This document shows positions 25,192 to 33,754 of a stretch of 64,000 nt of DNA, piece by piece. Numbering within the stretch: the first letter of the stretch is position 1; each line of letters starts with the position of its first letter. The DNA is from Paraburkholderia phenoliruptrix (GTDB taxonomy: Bacteria > Pseudomonadota > Gammaproteobacteria > Burkholderiales > Burkholderiaceae), in contig NZ_CADIKB010000029.1 of NCBI RefSeq assembly GCF_902859825.1, positions 1 to 64,000 of the forward strand, written 5' to 3'. Under the pieces are notes generated by a model. That model was not told the DNA's origin. It worked only from the letters and a program-made list of their open reading frames with translations, and ran no database searches. The position numbers were made by a program, and so were the translations under genes.

Positions 25192-26661
25192 TCACAGCGC
25201 AAGTTCGTGCAAGCGCCGCATGCCGTCGCGGATCCAGTGCAGCAAGCCGCCGTTGCCGGCCTCGCCGCTCGTGGACGGCGCGAGCAGCATCTTTTCGCTT
25301 TCGTGATGAACGGAGAGCAGCCGGCACATTTCGCGCGCCACTTCCGGACGCCGCGCGAGGATGGGTGTCAGCGCCTCCTTGTCGAGCCGGAACACCGTGG
25401 CGCGCGTCAACGCGCGCACGATCACGCCGGTGCGCACGCCGGCGAGTATTCCGGACTGCCCGACCGAATCGCCCGGCGCAAGCCGGCGCAATTCGAGCTC
25501 GCTGCCTTCGTTCGGCACGACGGCTTTCGCCACGCCGCGCGCCAGAATGTGCAATTCGTGACCGCCTTCGTCGGCGGCGTTGTAAATGGTCTCGCCGGTA
25601 TCGAACTCGTGTGGTGTCAGCCGCGCGGCGAGCTCGGCGATTTCGGCGTCGTCGAGCGTGTGGAAAATCAGCACGTTGCGCAGCAGCCTTGCTTTTTCGT
25701 CGAAGTTTTCGCCCGTCGGCTCGGCAACCGACAACGGCCGCAGCACCACGCCGCGCGACAGCAAATGCCGGTGCGCGAGGTCGTACAGATCGTTGCGCAC
25801 GCCAATCTTCTTCGTCCACGCATCGACGTAACAGACAATCTCGTACTCGATCGCGTCGTTGGTCGCGCGCTTCACGCTCACGAGCGGCTTAGGCTCGGCC
25901 AGCACGTCCGGCGAACTCGCGGCCGCGTGCGCGAGCGCCTGCAACACCGTCGCGGGCCGGATGGAGGGCTTCACAGGCAGCACCACACTCACGCCGTGCG
26001 TATGCATCGGCTGATTGGCGTTCACGATATTCGTGCGTGCCGCCGCGCTGTTGGGAATCACGACGATGTTGCCCTGCGCGTTGAGCAGGCTCGTCGCGCG
26101 CCAGTTGCTCTCCACCACCCTGCCTTCCACTTCGCCGATCGTGATCCAGTCGCCGATACGGAACGGCTGCGTCGCATTCAGCACGACGCCTGAAAATACG
26201 TCGTTCAATGTGCTTTGAATGGCGAGGCCGAGCACCACCGCCACCGCACCGGAGGTCGCCAGAAGCCCGCGCACCGGCAGTTGCAGCACGAATGCAATCG
26301 CGCCGACCGCGGCGGCGAGAAACACCAGCGCGCCGAGCACGTCCTGAAAGAGGCGTTCCTTGTGCCACGTCTCGGGCAGCACCAGTCGATCGAGCACGAC
26401 CGTGAGCAGCCGCGCGCCTTGGAGCCACCACACGACTTCGAGAATCTGCGCGAGCAGATGGTGCACCGGCTCGCCGGGCCAGGGCGCCTCGCGCAGCGGG
26501 TTCATGCCGTGGCTGAACAGCACGTAGCTCGACAGGCCGAACATCAGTGCGCGCAACGCGAGCCGCGCCTCTGCGCCGCGCCGGCCCATGAAGCGCCAGG
26601 CGAGGAAGTCGAGAACCAGAATGCCGAGCCCATAGAGCACGCCATCGGTCAGAGTCGGCAT
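25192..26661 (-). CDS. MscS-type mechanosensitive channel with C-terminal cyclic-nucleotide-binding fold
   Basis: 489 residues. Several membrane segments lie in the first 170 residues. The MscS pore helix and beta domain follow (GLLATSGAVAVVLGLAIQST, then NDVFSGVVLNATQPFRIGDW). From about residue 345 a CRP-like domain is visible (VLIFHTLDDAEIAELAARLT, LAPGDSVGQSGILAG). This architecture belongs to the bacterial cyclic-nucleotide-gated MscS-like channels. The glutamate expected in the phosphate-binding cassette is a glutamine (GDSVGQSG), so nucleotide binding is uncertain. The ATG at 26661 starts the first membrane segment; the frame upstream is low-complexity. It is the second gene of the nine-gene run. 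Confidence 0.8.
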   Translation of the reverse strand: MPTLTDGVLYGLGILVLDFLAWRFMGRRGAEARLALRALMFGLSSYVLFSHGMNPLREAPWPGEPVHHLLAQILEVVWWLQGARLLTVVLDRLVLPETWHKERLFQDVLGALVFLAAAVGAIAFVLQLPVRGLLATSGAVAVVLGLAIQSTLNDVFSGVVLNATQPFRIGDWITIGEVEGRVVESNWRATSLLNAQGNIVVIPNSAAARTNIVNANQPMHTHGVSVVLPVKPSIRPATVLQALAHAAASSPDVLAEPKPLVSVKRATNDAIEYEIVCYVDAWTKKIGVRNDLYDLAHRHLLSRGVVLRPLSVAEPTGENFDEKARLLRNVLIFHTLDDAEIAELAARLTPHEFDTGETIYNAADEGGHELHILARGVAKAVVPNEGSELELRRLAPGDSVGQSGILAGVRTGVIVRALTRATVFRLDKEALTPILARRPEVAREMCRLLSVHHESEKMLLAPSTSGEAGNGGLLHWIRDGMRRLHELAL

Positions 26662-26722
26662 GAGGGTTCCCGCTTGCAATGAAGCATTCAGAGGCGCTGT
26701 AGGCGCGCGGTGTGCACGGTGT

Positions 26723-28594
26723 TCAGAACGCGAAGCAGCTGCAGCCGAGCGCGCCCCAGAAGCCGTTCGAATCGCTGACGGGCACGTTCTTGCGCCATGC
26801 AAAGCCGTGCGCGTGCGCATGCACGCGGCACAGATTCACGCAGCCGTCCGCACAGGCGATGGCCATCGGCTTGTAGCGGCTGTAGCCGCCGAACTCCGCG
26901 ACCGGCGACCACGACGGGCTCACCGGCAGATCGGGCGGCGCGAGCGGCGCGAACTCGTCGGCTGCGTAGACGACCTTGCCGCCCACCACCGTCAGCACCG
27001 ACTCGAGGTACTTGATGCTGGTTTCGTCGACGGTGAAATAGTCGTCGGTGAGCACCGCGAAGTCCGCGAACTGGCCCGGCACGAGCGCGCCCTTGCGGTC
27101 GTCCTCGTTCGAAAACCACGCGCTGCCCACCGTGTAGCGGCGCAACGCCTCCATACGGTCCAGCCGGTTCGCGCTCGAATACATCGCCGTGCCGCCCACC
27201 GTCTTGCCCGAGACCATCCAGTACAGCGAGACGAACGGATTGAAGCTCGCGACGCGCGTGGCGTCGGTGCCGGCGCCGACGGGCAGGCCGGCGTCGAGCA
27301 TCTGGCGGATCGGCGGCGTGTGTTTGACGGCTTCTTCGCCGTATTGCTGGATGAAGTACTCGCCCTGATAAGCCATGCGATGCTGGATCGCAATGCCGCC
27401 GCCCAGCGCGCGAATGCGCTCGATGTTCTTCTGCGTGATGGTTTCGCAATGGTCGAAGAACCAGCGCAGGCCGTTAAACGGAATGTCGGCGTTCACGCGC
27501 TCGAACACGTTCAGGAAGCGCTCGATCGACTCGTTATAGGTGGCGTGCAGGCGGAACGGCCAGCGGTTCGCGACGAGAAGCCGTACGACGGCCTCGAGTT
27601 CGGCTTCGAGCGTGTCGGGCAGATCGGGGCGCGGCTCAAGGAAGTCCTCGAAATCCGCCGCCGAAAACACCAGCATTTCGCCCGCGCCGTTCACGCGCAG
27701 GAAATCGTCGCCCTCGCCCGGCTTCGTCATCTTCACCCACTTCGCGAAGTCCTCGATCTCTTTCTTCGCGTTCTGCGTGAACAGGTTGTAGGCGATCCGC
27801 ACGGTCAGCTCATTGCGTTTGGCCATGTCCATGATGACCGCGTAGTCGTCCGGATAGGCCTGATAGCCGCCGCCCGCGTCGATGGCGCTCGTCACGCCGA
27901 GCCGGTTCAGCTCGCGCATGAAGTGGCGCGTCGAGTTGCGCTGATCGTCGGGCGCGAGCTTGGGGCCTTTCGCGAGTGTCGCGTACAAGAGGCCGGCGTT
28001 GGGCCGCGCGATCAGCATGCCGGTCGGATTGCCGCGCTTGTCGCGCTGAATCTCGCCGCCAGGCGGATTGGGCGTGTCCTTCGTGTAGCCGACCGCGCGC
28101 AGCGCCGCCGCATTCAGCAGCGCGCTGTCATAGAGATGCAGGATGAAGACGGGCGTGTCCGGCGCGATCGCGTTGATTTCTTCGAGCGTCGGGCCGCGCC
28201 GCTCGGCGAACTGGAATTCGTTCCAGCCGCCCACCACGCGAACCCACTGCGGCGCCGGTGTGCGCGTCACCTGCCTGCGCAGCATGTCGAGCGCGTCGGC
28301 GAGCGAAGGCACGCCGTCCCAGCGCAGCTCCATGTTGAAGTTCAGGCCGCCGCGAATGATGTGCAGATGCGAGTCGTTGAGACCTGGAATGACGGTACGG
28401 CCTTTCAGGTCGATGTGGCGCGTGGCGTCGTTCACGTGGCGCATCACGGCCTCGCGCGAGCCGGCGGCGACGATGCGGCCGTTCGCGACGGCAAGCGAAT
28501 CGGCGAACGAGCGCTTGTCGTCCTGCGTCGCGATCTTGCCGTTGAAGAAAACGACCTCGGCCGGGGTGAATCCGGAAGACAGGTCCTGGGACAT
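26723..28594 (-). CDS. YtcJ-type metal-dependent amidohydrolase
   Basis: 623 residues, slightly long for the YtcJ/AepA-like family. The amidohydrolase metal site begins with GLNDSHLHIIRGG, followed by downstream elements such as DAGGGYQAYPDDY, FDHCETITQKN and PVGAGTDATRVASFNPF (final aspartate ligand). The family hydrolyses C-N bonds of amides or cyclic imides; specific substrates are mostly unknown. The last 50 residues include several cysteines (CADGCVNLCRVH). An acggag site precedes the ATG at 28594. It is the first gene of the nine-gene minus-strand run and defines its probable promoter side. Confidence 0.8.
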   Translation of the reverse strand: MSQDLSSGFTPAEVVFFNGKIATQDDKRSFADSLAVANGRIVAAGSREAVMRHVNDATRHIDLKGRTVIPGLNDSHLHIIRGGLNFNMELRWDGVPSLADALDMLRRQVTRTPAPQWVRVVGGWNEFQFAERRGPTLEEINAIAPDTPVFILHLYDSALLNAAALRAVGYTKDTPNPPGGEIQRDKRGNPTGMLIARPNAGLLYATLAKGPKLAPDDQRNSTRHFMRELNRLGVTSAIDAGGGYQAYPDDYAVIMDMAKRNELTVRIAYNLFTQNAKKEIEDFAKWVKMTKPGEGDDFLRVNGAGEMLVFSAADFEDFLEPRPDLPDTLEAELEAVVRLLVANRWPFRLHATYNESIERFLNVFERVNADIPFNGLRWFFDHCETITQKNIERIRALGGGIAIQHRMAYQGEYFIQQYGEEAVKHTPPIRQMLDAGLPVGAGTDATRVASFNPFVSLYWMVSGKTVGGTAMYSSANRLDRMEALRRYTVGSAWFSNEDDRKGALVPGQFADFAVLTDDYFTVDETSIKYLESVLTVVGGKVVYAADEFAPLAPPDLPVSPSWSPVAEFGGYSRYKPMAIACADGCVNLCRVHAHAHGFAWRKNVPVSDSNGFWGALGCSCFAF

Positions 28595-29217
28595 GACGGG
28601 CTCCGTATGGGAAAGGACAGGCAGACTGAGGCGACGTGCGGCGCGCGCCCGCCGGGCGGGTCGCGCTGGGTGTCGAATGTGGGAGGCAGTCTATCGGCGT
28701 GCTTTGGCCGCGTCCTTGTCGAAGCCCTTAATAGTTCTTAAAAGTGCTGTGGGTGAAAAACCGCGGGGCGCCTACGCGCCACGCGCCTGCCGGCATCAGG
28801 TTCGAGATGCGTTCGCTGTGCGATCAGGACAGCGGCGGCGGCGTGAGTGCAGGACTGCTCTAAACGGGGCGACGACCCGGAACGCGAAGCTTTCTGAAAA
28901 TTCTTTTGATTCAGTGGGTTAGCCAAATTTTCAGCCAGCAAATGTCTGACACGTCTGTTACGAACCCACGACTGTCGACGTCACTCGAACCCGAGAACCG
29001 GATCGACCTTGCCACCATGCTGACCGGCCTCGGACTGGTGTAAAGCGGGCGTTCATGAGGGAGACGGGGATCTGTTATCGCCCCGGCCGGCTCTCATCAA
29101 CAGCTTCGCGGCGCCAACTGTGAATCGTTGCCGAATTCAGATCAGTCTGATACCACTTCGCGTCAACGGTCCATTAGGATCCCGTAGGATATCTGCAGAC
29201 GTTTGACAGGGGGTTCC
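28595..29217. other. Gap of about 620 bp between the amidohydrolase cluster and vgrG
   Basis: No recognised gene. It must hold the promoter of the minus-strand cluster and that of vgrG. A 33-codon frame at 28942-29043 (opening MSDTSVTNPRLST, ending TMLTGLGLV) has normal amino-acid composition but no good ribosome binding site; it may be the worn remnant of a gene at the edge of the type VI island. The segment 28860-28960 is A/T-richer than its surroundings. Confidence 0.4.
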
Positions 29218-31590
29218 TTGACTCAAAGTACGGCCATTTCGGACGCGACTGCGCGCGCGGGGGTCAACATCCACCAGTTCTACAGCCTCGACCTCATGGG
29301 GGCGCCCGCCGCAGCGCTCGCGGACATCTACGAGTTCGACGGCGAGCGCGGTATCGGCGAGCCGACCCGGTACACGATCCAGTTTACCCATCCCCGCCCT
29401 GACCTGTCGCGCAACGAGTTTCTGAACCGGATGGGCGCATTCGTGATCCAGCCGCCGCCGCGTAGCCGCTGGAGCCAGCCCGAAGCCGCGCGGCGCATCC
29501 AGGGCGTAGTCACGGGCTTCGCGCAGAAAGGTACCAACCGCGACCAGTCGCTCTACGAAATCGCGCTGGAATCCCGCCTGGCGTTGTTGCGCAATGCGCC
29601 GAAATGCCGGTTCTTCGTGGATATGAAGACTCCCGAAATTATCGAGCAGATCCTGCGGGAGCACGAGTTCAACAAGATCTTCGCTGACTTCGAATTCAGG
29701 CTCCGCCGGACGTATCGCAAGCGCAGCTTCGTCATGCAGTGGGGCGAAGACGACCTCGCGTTCATTACAAGGCTCTGCCGCCGTTCGGGCATCTGGTTCG
29801 TGTGCGAGGAAGGCGAGCGCTGTGAACTGGTGCGCTTTGGCGACGACTATGCGCACTATCGGCGTGACCCTACCCGCCTGACATCGGTCTACCGCTCGTA
29901 CAGCGGTCTCGAAACCGGTGGCGAGGAATCTGTCAGCGAGCTCGAGATGCGCGCGAAGACCTTGCCGACAACGTACGCGGTGCGCACGTTCAGCACCGAA
30001 GCCGCTGTATCCGAGCCGATCGAGGCGACCAGTCCGATCCGCGAGGACCGCACCACGTATGGCGAGGCGTATACGTGGGGAACGCCGAACCTGGGCGAGG
30101 AGGAGGCAAAAGAAGAGGCCGAATTGCGCCGTGAGGCGGCGCTCGCCCAGCAGATCGAGTATCACGGCGTATGCGACATGCTGGACCTTACGGCCGGCAG
30201 CGTACTGAAACTGTCGAACCGGGAGTTGCCGGACGCGAAGCATGGGCTGCTGGTGGTTCGGATGACGTGCCGCGCGTCGCGCAAGCAGGCGTATCAGGTG
30301 AAGTTCGACGCGATTCCATCCGACCGTCAGTACCGGCTGTCCTTGAAGGAAGACGCATGGCCGAAGGTTCACGGGGTCATCACGGGAACGGTCGCGTCCT
30401 CGGGCGGCTGGCGGGACCCGTATCTGGACAGACAGGGGGAGTACATCGTCCATCTCCATTCGGATCGCGAGACGCGTACGCCTGGACTCCAAAGCTGCCC
30501 GATGCGATTGGCCAAGCCGTTCGCGGGACCGGGCCAGACCGGTTTCCACTTCGGGTTGGTCGAGGGCACGGTGGTCGGCGTAAGCTTCCTTTGGGGCTGC
30601 GTGGATCTGCCGTTCATCAGCCACGTACTCCACACCAGCCAACACACGGACCCCATCGTGGCAGGTGTCCCGTGGGGTAGGCGCAATACGATCCGAACGC
30701 GGTCTAACAACACGTTGGAGATGGACGACCGGCAGGGGCGCGAACACATCAAGATTGCTACCGAGCACGGCAAGACTCAACTGAACCTGGGCTACACGGT
30801 CGACCGGAACAACACCGACCGGGGCGAAGGGTTCGAGCTCCGCTCGGACTTGAAGGGTCATGTGCGTGCAGGTGGCGGGATGTTGGTCTCGACGGACGCC
30901 CAACCAGTCGCACGCGGGCGCCTGACGGACATGGAACCGGCGACGGACCAATTCCGGCTCACGCAGACGCAGGCAAAGGAACTCGCTGACGTGGCCCGGG
31001 CGGCACAGGCGGAGATCGCGGATCTGAGGGCGGAAAACGCATGGCTGAAAGACGAACTGACCGGCCTGAAACAGGCCGTGATAGCGCTGTCCGCGCCCAA
31101 CGGAATAGGCATGGCGACACCGGATCGCGTGCTGGTCTCCGCTGGCAAGGACGTGAGCGTGACGACGTCCTCAAAGTTTAATGTCAGCGCGATCAGGCAC
31201 GTCGCGATCGCGGCGGGCGAAGTGCTGTCCTTGTTCGCGCACCGGCTCGGCATCAAACTGTTTGCGGCGCGCGGCAAGGTCCAGATACAGGCGCAGAGCG
31301 ACGAAATCAGCATCGCGTCGGAACAGGACACGACTATCACCAGTTCGAAGGGGCGTGTCGTCATCGAGGCGAAGAAAGAACTGTTGCTCAAGTGCGGCGG
31401 CTCCGACTTACGCATGACCGCCAGCGGAATCGAGGACGGGACACCGGGCGACCGTAAATGGCGCGCGGCTGCCTACGATCGCAGCGGTCCGGCGAGCCTG
31501 TCAGCCGAGCTGCCGGTGCTCCCGGTCCCCGCAGAGACGGAATGCGCGTTGCGCGCGAGCCGTGCCGGTGTGCCTTTCGCGCGGATGTAA
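29218..31590 (+). CDS. vgrG: Type VI secretion spike protein VgrG
   Basis: 790 residues. The start is the TTG at 29218, nine bases after an aggggg site; an in-frame TTG at 29203 is possible. The N-terminal half is the gp27/gp44-like base (IHQFYSLDLMGAPAAALADI, later SFVMQWGEDDLAFITRLCRR). The central OB-fold and spike region includes VDLPFISHVLHTSQ and IVAGVPWGRRNTIRTRSNNT. The C-terminal DUF2345-type needle follows, with a coiled-coil-like segment near AELRAENAWLKDELTGL. No extra enzymatic domain is attached. With no T6SS core genes in the window this is an orphan spike that would deliver the linked effector. Confidence 0.9.
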   Translation: MTQSTAISDATARAGVNIHQFYSLDLMGAPAAALADIYEFDGERGIGEPTRYTIQFTHPRPDLSRNEFLNRMGAFVIQPPPRSRWSQPEAARRIQGVVTGFAQKGTNRDQSLYEIALESRLALLRNAPKCRFFVDMKTPEIIEQILREHEFNKIFADFEFRLRRTYRKRSFVMQWGEDDLAFITRLCRRSGIWFVCEEGERCELVRFGDDYAHYRRDPTRLTSVYRSYSGLETGGEESVSELEMRAKTLPTTYAVRTFSTEAAVSEPIEATSPIREDRTTYGEAYTWGTPNLGEEEAKEEAELRREAALAQQIEYHGVCDMLDLTAGSVLKLSNRELPDAKHGLLVVRMTCRASRKQAYQVKFDAIPSDRQYRLSLKEDAWPKVHGVITGTVASSGGWRDPYLDRQGEYIVHLHSDRETRTPGLQSCPMRLAKPFAGPGQTGFHFGLVEGTVVGVSFLWGCVDLPFISHVLHTSQHTDPIVAGVPWGRRNTIRTRSNNTLEMDDRQGREHIKIATEHGKTQLNLGYTVDRNNTDRGEGFELRSDLKGHVRAGGGMLVSTDAQPVARGRLTDMEPATDQFRLTQTQAKELADVARAAQAEIADLRAENAWLKDELTGLKQAVIALSAPNGIGMATPDRVLVSAGKDVSVTTSSKFNVSAIRHVAIAAGEVLSLFAHRLGIKLFAARGKVQIQAQSDEISIASEQDTTITSSKGRVVIEAKKELLLKCGGSDLRMTASGIEDGTPGDRKWRAAAYDRSGPASLSAELPVLPVPAETECALRASRAGVPFARM

Positions 31591-31614
31591 CCCCTCGTCA
31601 ATAATCGAATCTCC

Positions 31615-31692
31615 ATGGCATTTAAACAGGACGATCCCTTACTAGATCGCTTTCGCGCCTAGTATGCCGAGTACAGAGCGACTCACCCGCGC
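31615..31692 (+). pseudogene. Probable original N-terminus of the DUF4123 gene, cut by an amber codon
   Basis: An ATG at 31615, 24 bp after the vgrG stop, opens a frame reading MAFKQDDPLLDRFRA, then TAG at 31660-31662. The same frame continues without further stops as YAEYRATHPR into the ATG at 31693 and the whole DUF4123 protein. This is what a single nonsense change (for example cag to tag) in an otherwise continuous gene would look like. Confidence 0.6.
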
Positions 31693-32949
31693 ATGCAACT
31701 CTATGCGCTGCTCGACGTTGCGTCCGTGTCCGCCAACCGGCAGCGCCTTCTGTCAGACACGATCGGGGCGATGCCGCGCATACCCCTCTACGGCAGCACC
31801 GGTCTGGACGATCTGGCGGCAACCGGGCCATTTCTGATCGTGTGTCCTGCCCCTGAGGGGGACGAGCCATTGCGCGCATACCGCTCACTTCTGAGGCTTG
31901 GCCGGGACGACGGTCGGTTCGTGTCGTGGCTATGGGCCACGCATGAGGTCGAACCGCTCATTGAACACTTGCAGACGCTGTTGCACGCGAGGCTCGGAAC
32001 AGCAGGCGAGGACGCGTGGTTCTTCTTTCATCAACCGGCCTACTTGCCCGTCTTGCACCGCACGTTGCCGGAGGGCACGCGGCGCTACCTGTTTGGCCCC
32101 TGCCTCGCGTGGTGGTGTCTGGACTATCGCAGCGAACTGGTTGAACTGGCGGGCGAGAACCTGCCGATCCCTGACGCATGGGAGGCGCTGCCGGTTCCCG
32201 ACGAAGTAGTGGATGCGCTTCACCGCGCGGGCGCGCCCGTTCAGGTGCGGGCCTGGCTGCAACGTGTGCGCCCCGACGTGTTCGACGACCGCGACTACCC
32301 GAACGATCAACTGCAGCAGGTCGCGCCGCTGGTCGAACAGGCATTCGGCTATGGCGTGACTGAAAAGACCGACCAGGGTGTCTATGTTGCGGCGGGTCTA
32401 CTTTACGGCCCGCAGTACGACGATCATCCGGCATTGCAGGCAGCCCTTACGCAGTTCCGAAACGGAAAGACGGCGTTGATCGATGCCTACATGGCGCTGG
32501 GCGATGACGTCTGGCGGGAAGTTGCGGCAACCTCCAGGCAGCGTGCAGCAGAAGCTGCGGCTGAGGCGCGTCAAGCAAAGCTGCGGGAATACGGTCACGC
32601 CACGTTGCGGGTCAAGATCATAAACGACACCCCAATCCGCAAGCGGACGATCGAGATTGAATCGACGCGCGGCCATTTTTCGACCAGCGCCAGCCTCGGT
32701 GATATCGATCCCCACGGATTTGAGCCGACTGAGCGCGTGATCGCGGCTGCGCGAATGCCGATTCCTGGAACGCGGGTTACCGTGAAATGGATTGGCCCGA
32801 TGGGCGAGAACTCGGACGACGCCATGGTGGCAGGCGAGTTGCCCCGCGTCGAAGGCGAAGGACTCGCGATCGTCAAATTTGCGCGTAACTGGCGCGTCTA
32901 CGTGAGCATGTATGCGGTGGAACCGAAGCCGGAAGCGCGGCTCTGGTAA
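31693..32949 (+). CDS. DUF4123-domain T6SS adaptor/chaperone (N-terminally shortened)
   Basis: 418 residues from the ATG at 31693. The N-terminal 150 residues (LYALLDVASVSANRQRLL, LFGPCLAWWCLDY near the end) are the DUF4123 fold, which in T6SS loci loads a cognate effector on to VgrG. The C-terminal part, after a KTALIDAYMALGDDVWRE helix, is a beta-rich extension unlike the minimal family. The ATG at 31693 has no ribosome binding site, and the frame upstream reads sensibly through an amber codon to 31615, so the true protein may be about 26 residues longer or the gene may be impaired. It follows vgrG and precedes the immunity/effector genes. Confidence 0.8.
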   Translation: MQLYALLDVASVSANRQRLLSDTIGAMPRIPLYGSTGLDDLAATGPFLIVCPAPEGDEPLRAYRSLLRLGRDDGRFVSWLWATHEVEPLIEHLQTLLHARLGTAGEDAWFFFHQPAYLPVLHRTLPEGTRRYLFGPCLAWWCLDYRSELVELAGENLPIPDAWEALPVPDEVVDALHRAGAPVQVRAWLQRVRPDVFDDRDYPNDQLQQVAPLVEQAFGYGVTEKTDQGVYVAAGLLYGPQYDDHPALQAALTQFRNGKTALIDAYMALGDDVWREVAATSRQRAAEAAAEARQAKLREYGHATLRVKIINDTPIRKRTIEIESTRGHFSTSASLGDIDPHGFEPTERVIAAARMPIPGTRVTVKWIGPMGENSDDAMVAGELPRVEGEGLAIVKFARNWRVYVSMYAVEPKPEARLW

Positions 32950-33074
32950 CTGAACAGGGCAACGATACGGGGAAGAAAGTGCTATCCCACTTGCAGTCCA
33001 GCCACGCAAAGCTGAGCAATTTTTCAGATGCCCAGGCAACTTGGCCGATCACCGTCACAAAGGAGAACCAGGCA

Positions 33075-33578
33075 ATGACGCGAATGGCGCGGATTTTCAT
33101 TGCGATGATGTTGAGCATGCTGGCCGCCTGTGCGACAGGCCAGCGGATGCACCATGTCGATGCCTCGGCCTGGAGTGCGAACTACACCGAGGACTATATC
33201 CAGGACTTCTGGATTCAGACCGCTGATGGAAAAAACACCGGACTCAGCGGCGTCCAGGTCAAGGAATTCTCGGCAGGAGGAACAGGCGGCTCCGAATGCT
33301 GTTCGTTGATCCCCGGCGTAGGCCAGACCATCAAGGTTGTGTGGCGCGTCGGCGGTCATCAGGAGGACGAGTCCACATGGAAGACCTATAGCCGCGATGT
33401 CGAGGTCAAAGGAGCAATGCCTACTCAACCACAATCGCACAGCTATCTGATCGTCCGTTTCTTTCCTGATCATGAAGTTGAGGTCGAGCTATTTCCTTCG
33501 GCAGACTTGCGTCCCGAGAATCCGAGAGTGGACAAACTGTTTTCAGGCCAGCGCGTCATGCGGCACATAGGAGAATGA
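33075..33578 (+). CDS. DUF3304 lipoprotein, probable T6SS immunity protein, copy 1
   Basis: 167 residues with a lipoprotein signal (lipobox LSMLAAC, Cys19), so it should be anchored in a membrane facing the periplasm. The rest resembles DUF3304 proteins encoded beside DUF2235 phospholipase effectors, where they are thought to neutralise the toxin. The ATG at 33075 has aggag nine bases upstream. Its first 110 residues differ from copy 2 at only about six positions, but the last 50 (from VKGAMPTQPQ) differ strongly. It ends by overlapping the start codon of the effector relic. Confidence 0.75.
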   Translation: MTRMARIFIAMMLSMLAACATGQRMHHVDASAWSANYTEDYIQDFWIQTADGKNTGLSGVQVKEFSAGGTGGSECCSLIPGVGQTIKVVWRVGGHQEDESTWKTYSRDVEVKGAMPTQPQSHSYLIVRFFPDHEVEVELFPSADLRPENPRVDKLFSGQRVMRHIGE

Positions 33579-33754
33579 CGATGCAGCACTGGATAACCGA
33601 CGATCCGACGCACTTCCTGCGGTCGATGAAAACTGCAACGCCATTGCAGTGGAAGCTTTCCAACAGACGGCGTGCCGCGCTGGCCCCGCCCGAGCGCAGT
33701 CGGCGGCGAGCCCACCACGTAGCACATCCGCTTGCTGCGAAGGAAAACCAGGCA
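33575..33754 (+). pseudogene. Relic of a DUF2235 effector gene
   Basis: Starting at the ATG overlapping the copy-1 stop, codons 1-24 (MTMQHWITDDPTHFLRSMKT) match the opening of the intact effector at 34261. Codons that follow lose the match. From 33666, in a different frame, DGVPRWPRPSAVGGEP then a stop and HIRLL align with residues 169-191 of the intact effector (DGVPHWPCPSAVDGES, HIRFL). So an effector copy of about 1.5 kb has been reduced by internal deletion to roughly 180 bp. The ORF that runs through it into copy 2 is not a real fusion protein. Confidence 0.8.

Noticed and set aside
28595..29217. A tRNA or attachment site at the border of the T6SS island
   Set aside because: No cloverleaf or tRNA 3' end could be recognised, and no matching direct repeat was found at the far border near 36 kb.
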